64,000 nucleotides of DNA from Xanthomonas sacchari (GTDB taxonomy: Bacteria > Pseudomonadota > Gammaproteobacteria > Xanthomonadales > Xanthomonadaceae). Each line of letters starts with the position of its first letter. Positions within the stretch are counted from its first letter, which is position 1. Below the pieces are notes generated by a model that searched no databases, had not been told where the DNA came from, and worked only from the letters and a program-made list of their open reading frames with translations. The position numbers and the translations under genes are program-made. Positions 58,798 through 64,000 of the stretch are shown piece by piece. The stretch covers positions 4,693,001 to 4,757,000 of the forward strand of contig NZ_CP100647.1 in assembly GCF_024266585.1 (NCBI RefSeq), given 5' to 3'.

Positions 58798-58912
58798 TGT
58801 CTTTCTCCGTAGACAAATCCAAACGAAAACGGCCCGATGTCTGCACATCGGGCCGCCGTCGGCAGGGTCGCAGCGCACGCTGCGGGCGGGCCGTCCCGCC
58901 GTTGCGGAACGC
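58798..58912 (-). promoter_or_regulatory. Guanidine-II (mini-ykkC) riboswitch with terminator platform upstream of sugE
   Basis: Read on the minus strand: hairpin 1 is GGCGGG-ACGG-CCCGCC (58900-58885). Hairpin 2 is GCCG-ACGG-CGGC (58863-58852), 21 nt later. Both show the G[ACGR]C loops that define guanidine-II. An intrinsic terminator follows: CGGCCCGATGT-GCAG-ACATCGGGCCG-TTTT (58855-58826). Its 5' arm overlaps the 3' arm of hairpin 2, so ligand-stabilised hairpin 2 would oppose termination. This fits an ON switch for the guanidinium exporter. Hairpin 2 has only four pairs. Confidence 0.78.
58826..58855 (-). terminator. Conditional terminator in the sugE leader
   Basis: 11-bp G+C-rich stem (arms 58855-58845 and 58840-58830), GCAG loop, then TTTT. 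It can end speD transcription and also attenuates sugE. Confidence 0.8.
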
Positions 58913-59707
58913 TTACTCGGACAGGTTGCGCCCGTGGAACAGTTCCTCGATCTCGCGCTTGAGCAGCGCCTCGATGCGCATGCGCTCCTTGAACGAGAGG
59001 TTCTTGGCCTTCTCCTCGAACAGGTACTGGTCCAGGTCGAAGTCCTTCAGGTGCATCTTGGTGTGGAAGATGTTCTCCTGGTAGACGTTGACGTCGAACA
59101 TCTCGTAGCGCGACTTGACGTTCTTGGCCAGGAAGTTCTGGATCGAATTGATCTTGTGGTCGATGTAGTGCTTCTTGCCCTTCACGTCGCGGGTGAAGCC
59201 GCGCACGCGGTAATCCATGATCACGATGTCCGATTCCAGGCTCTCGATCAGGTAATTGAGGGCCTTCAGCGGCGAAATGACCCCGCAGGTGGCGACGTCG
59301 ATATCGGCGCGGAACGTGGCGATACCGTGCTGCGGATGGGTTTCCGGGTAGGTATGGACGGTGATGTGGCTCTTGTCCATGTGCGCGACCACGGCGTCGG
59401 AGATGATCTCCTTGCCGGCGGCCTTCTTGTCGATGACCGGCTCCTCGGAGATCAGGATCGTCACCGAGGCGCCCTGCGGATCGTAGTCCTGGCGCGCGAT
59501 GTTGAGGATGTTGGCGCCGATGATCTCGGCCACATCGGTGAGGATCTGGGTCAGGCGGTCGGCGTCGTACTGCTCGTCGATGTATTCGATGTAGCGCTGG
59601 CGCTCCTCTTCGGAAATCGCATAGCAGACGTCGTAGATGTTGAAGCTCAACGCCTTGGTGAGGTTGTTGAAACCTTGCAGCCTCAGGCGAGGCAACGGCT
59701 TGACCAC
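58913..59707 (-). CDS. speD: S-adenosylmethionine decarboxylase proenzyme
   Basis: Pyruvoyl enzyme making decarboxylated AdoMet for spermidine. GTG at 59707 ([21 protein letters not shown]) gives 264 residues, the usual xanthomonad length, with AGAGGAT upstream; GTG at 59743 would add 12 residues. The self-cleavage site is Ser113 in [13 protein letters not shown]. The region [24 protein letters not shown] and [13 protein letters not shown] are conserved with E. coli SpeD. Divergent from clp. Confidence 0.96.
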   Translation of the reverse strand: MVKPLPRLRLQGFNNLTKALSFNIYDVCYAISEEERQRYIEYIDEQYDADRLTQILTDVAEIIGANILNIARQDYDPQGASVTILISEEPVIDKKAAGKEIISDAVVAHMDKSHITVHTYPETHPQHGIATFRADIDVATCGVISPLKALNYLIESLESDIVIMDYRVRGFTRDVKGKKHYIDHKINSIQNFLAKNVKSRYEMFDVNVYQENIFHTKMHLKDFDLDQYLFEEKAKNLSFKERMRIEALLKREIEELFHGRNLSE

Positions 59708-59851
59708 GGCGTGGATCCTCTGGAAGTGGGTAGGGAAAGACACTCAATTATGAGCCAAATGGCTCCGCTGCGAAACGTGGCGTCCGTCTCTTGTTTGCCG
59801 CCGCGAACGCGTCCCGTTAAGCTTCAGGAATTACGTAGTAGCGAAGCCGCC

Positions 59852-60541
59852 ATGAGCCCCGGAAACACATCCACTGCAGCACCTGTGCGCATCGCTCCAA
59901 GTCCTCTGACGTTGGACACCGCCACCATCGACCGCTTCCTGGCCCACAGCCACCGTCGCCGCTATCCGGCGCGGACGGACGTGTTCAGACCAGGCGATCC
60001 TGCCGGCACCCTGTACTACGTGGTCAGCGGCTCGGTCAGCATCATCGCCGAGGAAGATGACGACCGCGAGTTGGTGCTGGGCTACTTTGGCAGCGGCGAG
60101 TTCGTGGGCGAGATGGGCCTGTTCATCGAATCCGACCAGCGCGAGGTGATCCTGCGCACCCGCACGCCCTGCGAGCTGGCCGAGATCAGCTACGAGCGCC
60201 TGCACCAGTTGTTCCTGGGCTCGCTCTCGTCCGATGCGCCGCGGGTGCTGTACGCGATCGGCGTGCAGCTGTCCAAGCGCCTGCTGGACACCTCGCGCAA
60301 GGCCAGCCGCCTGGCGTTTCTGGACGTCACCGACCGCATCGTGCGCACCCTGCACGACCTGGCGCAGGAGCCGGAGGCGATGAGCCACCCGCAGGGCATG
60401 CAGTTGCGCGTGTCGCGCCAGGAGCTGGCGCGGCTGGTCGGCTGCTCGCGCGAGATGGCCGGGCGGGTGCTGAAGAAGCTGCAGGTCGACGGCATCCTGC
60501 ATGCCCGCGGCAAGACCGTGGTGCTGTACGGCGCGCGCTGA
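59852..60541 (+). CDS. clp: CRP-like global regulator Clp
   Basis: c-di-GMP-inhibited activator of virulence genes in xanthomonads. ATG at 59852 gives 229 residues. Cyclic-nucleotide-binding domain: FRPGDPAGTLYYVVSGSVSII ... FGSGEFVGEMGLFIESDQREV. Glu98 matches Glu99 of X. campestris Clp, the residue linked to c-di-GMP response. DNA-binding helix: LRVSRQELARLVGCSREMAGRVLKKL. N-terminal 15 residues are variable. Single gene in a 108-bp divergent interval with speD. Confidence 0.97.
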   Translation: MSPGNTSTAAPVRIAPSPLTLDTATIDRFLAHSHRRRYPARTDVFRPGDPAGTLYYVVSGSVSIIAEEDDDRELVLGYFGSGEFVGEMGLFIESDQREVILRTRTPCELAEISYERLHQLFLGSLSSDAPRVLYAIGVQLSKRLLDTSRKASRLAFLDVTDRIVRTLHDLAQEPEAMSHPQGMQLRVSRQELARLVGCSREMAGRVLKKLQVDGILHARGKTVVLYGAR

Positions 60542-60568
60542 CCGCCATGAGGCGCTAGGCCCGGCGCG

Positions 60569-61327
60569 ATGGTGCTGAGCGAGACCTTCTACTGGTTCGT
60601 GCTGGTCGGTCTGGCGGCGCAACTGGTGGACGGCGCGCTGGGCATGGCCTTCGGCCTGGTCTCCTCGTCGGTCCTGCTGAGCCTGGGCCTGCCGCCGGCG
60701 GTGGTCAGCGCCAGCGTGCACAGCGCCGAGGTGTTCACCACCGGCGCCTCCGGGCTGTCGCACCTGGCCCTGGGCAACGTCGACAAGCGGCTGTTCCTGC
60801 GCCTGGCGCTGCCGGGCATGGTCGGCGGCATCGCCGGCGCCTACGTGCTGACGCAGTTGCCGGGCGAGCTGATCCGCCCCTTCGTCTATCTGTACCTGCT
60901 CGCCCTGGCGGTGCTGATCCTGCTGCGCGCGGCCGGCCGCGCGCTGCCGCGCCGCGAGGTGCGGCGGGTGCCGCTGCTGGGCTTCGTCGCCGGCCTGCTG
61001 GACGCCAGCGGCGGCGGCGGCTGGGGACCGGTGGCGACTTCGACCCTGCTCGCCCAAGGCGGCCAGGCCCGCACCACCATCGGCACGGTCAACGCCGCCG
61101 AGTTCCTGGTGACGCTGTCGATCTCGCTGACCTTCCTGCTGACGATGGGCCTGCAGCACCTGGACATCGTGCTCGGCCTGCTGGTCGGCGGCATGCTCGC
61201 CGCGCCGCTGGCGGCGCTGCTGGTCAAGCGCGTGCGCGAGCGCTGGGTGCTGGTGGCGGTCGGCCTGCTGGTGCTGGGCATCAGTCTGTATCAGGTGGGC
61301 GGGGCGCTGTATCGGTGGCTGGGCTGA
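60569..61327 (+). CDS. TauE/SafE-family (TSUP) transporter
   Basis: 252 residues, about eight helices. Two symmetric motifs: LVDGALGMAFGLVSSSVLLSLGLPPAVVSASVHSAEV region (residues 19-54) and LLDASGGGGWGPVATSTLLAQGGQARTTIGTVNAAEF region (148-185). TSUP members move sulfite, sulfonates or other organic anions; the substrate is unknown. It starts 27 bp after clp. Confidence 0.93.
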   Translation: MVLSETFYWFVLVGLAAQLVDGALGMAFGLVSSSVLLSLGLPPAVVSASVHSAEVFTTGASGLSHLALGNVDKRLFLRLALPGMVGGIAGAYVLTQLPGELIRPFVYLYLLALAVLILLRAAGRALPRREVRRVPLLGFVAGLLDASGGGGWGPVATSTLLAQGGQARTTIGTVNAAEFLVTLSISLTFLLTMGLQHLDIVLGLLVGGMLAAPLAALLVKRVRERWVLVAVGLLVLGISLYQVGGALYRWLG

Positions 61328-61332
61328 CGGTG

Positions 61333-61360
61333 GGGAGTCGGGAGTCGGGATTGGGGATGC
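61333..61360. repeat. Four heptads after the TSUP gene
   Basis: GGGAGTC, GGGAGTC, GGGATTG, GGGATGC, starting 5 bp after the stop codon. Same heptad family as after fis. Confidence 0.7.
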
Positions 61361-61521
61361 GCGACAGCCGGGTTCCGGGCGCCTGAGGCATCTGCTCCGA
61401 TAGCCCGACCTGCGGTCAGGCCGCGTTCGCTTTTCCCGGGATGGGCCGCGCGATGATCGCGGCCGGGACGCCGCCGCCGATGGCCGCACGTCTCGCCCCG
61501 CCCCTGCCCCGCGAGACCGCC

Positions 61522-62538
61522 ATGCACCGCGCCCTTCCGTTCCTGCTGGCCATGCTGTGCCTGGCGCTGCCGGCGCCGCCCGCGCAGGCCGACGACGCCT
61601 TCGCCCGGTTCGGGCGCGGGGTCAACATCCTCGGCTACGACCCGCTGTGGAACGACCCGGCGAAGGCGCGCTTCCGCCCGCCGCTGTACCGCACGATCCG
61701 CGACGGCGGCTTCCGCACGGTGCGGGTCAACCTGCAGGCCTTTGCGCACATGGACGCGGCCAACCGGCTCGACCCGACCTGGCTGAAGACGCTGGACACG
61801 GTGGTCGACCAGGCCACCGCGGCGGGCCTGAACGTGATCCTGGACGAACACGACTTCCACCCCTGCGCCGCCGATGCGGCGGTGTGCCGGAGCAAGCTGC
61901 TGGCGTTCTGGAGCCAGGTCGCCCCGCGCTACCGCCACGCGCCGCCTTCGGTGCTGTTCGAGATCCTCAACGAGCCCAACGGCCAGATGACCAGCGCGGT
62001 GTGGAACGACCTGCTGCGCGATGCGCTGCAGATCATCCGCCGCGACAACCCGACCCGCACGGTGGTGGTCGGCCCGGCCAGCAGCAATGCCTTCACCGCG
62101 CTCGACAGCCTGCGCCTGCCCGACGACGATGCGCACCTGCTGGTCACCGTGCACTACTACAACCCGTTCCGCTTCACCCACCAGGGCGCGTCGTGGGCGC
62201 CGGCGGACATCCGCGACCACACCGGCGTGCACTGGGGCAGCGCGGCCGACCGGGTCAAGCTGTACGGCGAGTTCGACCGCATCGCGGCCTGGGCATCGGC
62301 GCACCACCGGCAGGTGCTGCTGGGCGAGTTCGGCGCCTACGAACGGGCGCCGCCGGCCGATCGCCTGGCCTGGACGGTGGCGGTGGTCAACGCCGCCGAG
62401 AAGCGCCATTTCGCCTGGGCCTACTGGGAGTTCGAGGGCAGCTTCGGCACCTACGACATCGACCGCGGCCAATGGGTCGCGCCGCTGCACCACGCGCTGG
62501 TGGGCAGCGACAGCGCCTACGCCAGGTCCGGTAGCTGA
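61522..62538 (+). CDS. Secreted GH5-family glycanase (cellulase-like)
   Basis: 338 residues from the ATG at 61522, giving a signal peptide (LPFLLAMLCLALPAPPAQA). TIM-barrel GH5 signatures: FRTVRVNLQAF, acid/base Glu in LFEILNEPNGQM, HYYNPFRFTHQG, and nucleophile Glu in VLLGEFGAYERAP. No carbohydrate-binding module. Probable beta-1,4-glucanase or related hemicellulase acting outside the cell; exact specificity cannot be read from sequence. Confidence 0.9.
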   Translation: MHRALPFLLAMLCLALPAPPAQADDAFARFGRGVNILGYDPLWNDPAKARFRPPLYRTIRDGGFRTVRVNLQAFAHMDAANRLDPTWLKTLDTVVDQATAAGLNVILDEHDFHPCAADAAVCRSKLLAFWSQVAPRYRHAPPSVLFEILNEPNGQMTSAVWNDLLRDALQIIRRDNPTRTVVVGPASSNAFTALDSLRLPDDDAHLLVTVHYYNPFRFTHQGASWAPADIRDHTGVHWGSAADRVKLYGEFDRIAAWASAHHRQVLLGEFGAYERAPPADRLAWTVAVVNAAEKRHFAWAYWEFEGSFGTYDIDRGQWVAPLHHALVGSDSAYARSGS

Positions 62539-62622
62539 TCGCAGCGGGCAACCAGCCGCACCCGTGCGCCTGTCGATGGCGAAGGGCCGCGGCAGGCGCC
62601 GCGCCGACTGTCGCAGCGTGCG

Positions 62623-63357
62623 CTACCGGGCGCCGACCTCGCCGGCGCGGTCGCGGCAGCCCCAGTTGAGGATCGGCGTGCCGGACGGCAGCACGCGGCG
62701 GAACATCGCCACCGCGCTGTGCTTGGGATTGACCACCACCGGCGCGGCCGCGGCCTGCAGCAGCGGCAGATCGGCGGTGCTGTCGGAATAGGCCATGGCG
62801 ATCTCGCCGTAGCCCAGTTCGCGCAGCATGCGCATCTTTTCCTCGTTGTGGCAGTGGCGCGTGGCGGTGACCGCGCCCAGGCGCGGGCCGATCAGGCTGC
62901 CGACCACCGGCACGTCCTGGTGCGCGACGAAGCCGAGGATGGCGCGCGCCAGTTCCGGCGGCGCGCCGGTGGCGACCACCACGCGATCGCCGGCCGCGCG
63001 GTGCCGGGCGAACACCTCCAGCGCCTGCGGCAGCAGCCGCTGGCGGATCTGCGCCTGATGCTGCAGCACGTACTGGTCGATGATGCGGTTGAACTCGCGC
63101 GCACGGCGCAGGCCGAAGCTGGCGATCCAGACGTAGCCGGAGATGCCGGTGCGCCGGGTCGGCAGCATCGCCACCAGCGGTCCCAGCAACGGGGTGGCCA
63201 GCACCGCGGCGGCCAGGCGCAGCGGATTGCGCTTGATCAGCCAGGCGAACAGGTGGCTGCCGGAATCGCCGTCGTACAGGGTATGGTCGAAATCGAACAC
63301 GACCAGCGGCGCGTCGGCGCGCGGCAGTGGGTACGGGCTGGCGTCCTGCCCGCTCAT
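62623..63357 (-). CDS. HAD-IB-family phosphatase
   Basis: 244 residues. HAD motif [18 protein letters not shown] (DxDxT), motif [14 protein letters not shown], motif III Lys in [14 protein letters not shown] and motif [13 protein letters not shown] are in order. SerB-like IB subfamily, with a hydrophobic stretch at about residues 46-68 that may be membrane associated. It overlaps trpC by 4 nt (ATGA), a linkage kept in xanthomonads. Substrate unknown. Confidence 0.9.
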   Translation of the reverse strand: MSGQDASPYPLPRADAPLVVFDFDHTLYDGDSGSHLFAWLIKRNPLRLAAAVLATPLLGPLVAMLPTRRTGISGYVWIASFGLRRAREFNRIIDQYVLQHQAQIRQRLLPQALEVFARHRAAGDRVVVATGAPPELARAILGFVAHQDVPVVGSLIGPRLGAVTATRHCHNEEKMRMLRELGYGEIAMAYSDSTADLPLLQAAAAPVVVNPKHSAVAMFRRVLPSGTPILNWGCRDRAGEVGAR

Positions 63358-64000
63358 GCCGCGAAGAACAGCTGCCGCAGGGCCTCGCCCGGCTCCTCGG
63401 CGCGCATGAACGCCTCGCCGACCAGGAACGCGTGGACGCCGGCGCCGCGCATCAGCGCCACGTCGTCCGGGCCGAGGATGCCGCTTTCGGTGACCAGCAG
63501 GCGGTCGCGCGGCACCGCGTCCTGCATCGACAAGGTGGTCTGCAGCGACACCTCGAAGGTGCGCAGGTTGCGGTTGTTGATGCCGATCAGCGGCGCCGGC
63601 ACCTGCAGCGCGCGCTCCAGTTCGTCGATGTCGTGCACTTCCACCAGCACGTCCATGCCCAGTTGCAGCGCCAGCGACGACAGCTCGGCCAGTTGCAGGT
63701 CGTCCAGCGCGGCCACGATCAGCAGGATGCAGTCGGCGCCGAGCGTGCGCGCCTCGTAGACCTGGTACGGATCGATGGTGAAATCCTTGCGCAGCACCGG
63801 CAGGGTGCAGGCGTCGCGCGCCTGCTGCAGATAGCGGTCGTGGCCCTGGAAGAAATCCTCGTCGGTCAGCACCGACAGGCAGGCGGCGCCGCCGAATTCG
63901 TAGCTGACCGCGATGTCGGCCGGATGGAAGTCCGGCCGGATCACGCCCTTGGAGGGGCTGGCCTTCTTGACCTCGGCGATCACCGCCGGGTCGCCGTTGG
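63354..64000 (-). CDS. trpC: Indole-3-glycerol-phosphate synthase, 5' end outside window
   Basis: Tryptophan biosynthesis. The frame enters from the right edge (about 215 residues seen): [45 protein letters not shown] region, [56 protein letters not shown] region. All catalytic Lys/Glu/Asn elements visible are intact. Upstream genes (trpD, trpG) would be expected beyond the edge. Confidence 0.97.
   Translation of the reverse strand, partial: NGDPAVIAEVKKASPSKGVIRPDFHPADIAVSYEFGGAACLSVLTDEDFFQGHDRYLQQARDACTLPVLRKDFTIDPYQVYEARTLGADCILLIVAALDDLQLAELSSLALQLGMDVLVEVHDIDELERALQVPAPLIGINNRNLRTFEVSLQTTLSMQDAVPRDRLLVTESGILGPDDVALMRGAGVHAFLVGEAFMRAEEPGEALRQLFFAA

Overview
This is a G+C-rich (about 70% by eye) chromosomal segment from Xanthomonas or a very close relative in the Xanthomonadaceae. 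The calls that point there are the Clp-type c-di-GMP-responsive CRP homologue, the SpeD, RppH, bacterioferritin and AccBC sequences, and dense intergenic GTAGGAGCGGC-type REP hairpins and GGGAATN heptad repeats. Most genes are housekeeping and run in short operons. No prophage, insertion sequence, rRNA or CRISPR array was seen.

Layout. 1-2.0 kb: groES-groEL (minus strand, groEL cut by the window edge) behind a degenerate CIRCE. 2.1-7.3 kb: a secreted modular nuclease, then cutA, dsbD with duplicated N-terminal domains, and a TlpA-like thioredoxin. 7.5-11.5 kb: an FAD/NAD(P)-binding protein and a secreted GH84 hexosaminidase with a palindromic operator. 11.8-14.6 kb: aroQ, accB, accC, with a heptad-bracketed four-helix-bundle gene lodged between accB and accC. 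14.8-19.5 kb: two small envelope proteins, prmA, an XRE regulator, a DUF3426 protein and fis. 19.5-20.4 kb: a repeat-only zone (heptad array plus REP duplications).

20.4-28.3 kb holds an eight-gene, mostly overlapping minus-strand operon. It resembles E. coli ynbABCD (CDP-alcohol phosphatidyltransferase, CDP-diglyceride synthase-like, hydrolase-methyltransferase fusion, PAP2-dual-specificity phosphatase fusion) and adds an acyltransferase, a second phosphatidyltransferase and two membrane proteins, so it is a candidate pathway for an unusual phospholipid. 28.6-33.4 kb is purH-purD, split by a 1.9-kb island of visibly lower G+C that encodes a translationally coupled AAA ATPase and a DUF4276 (TOPRIM-like) protein. 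This is the best candidate for an undescribed, probably defensive, system. 33.5-33.9 kb is a four-unit REP tandem array.

34-42 kb: a UDG-like protein, a YccS-type FUSC transporter, an MFS exporter, an Fe(II)/2OG-oxygenase-like protein, a LysR regulator and an LplT-PlsC-type fusion. 42.3-44.3 kb: three dispanin (CD225) and two DUF2752 small membrane proteins. 44.5-48.8 kb: ampE, nudC, erpA, a bactofilin, a DUF6776 protein and a DUF4126 protein. 48.9-53.5 kb: a REC-degenerate GGDEF-degenerate EAL protein coupled to a hybrid histidine kinase with Hpt. 53.8-55.6 kb: bfr, bfd (Fur-like box), rppH, tRNA-Met and tRNA-Gln with a very long terminator hairpin. 56-64 kb: rpsI-rplM, coq7, a DUF3592-like protein, sugE behind an apparent guanidine-II riboswitch with a terminator, speD, clp, a TauE/SafE transporter, a GH5 glycanase, a HAD phosphatase and trpC (cut by the window end).
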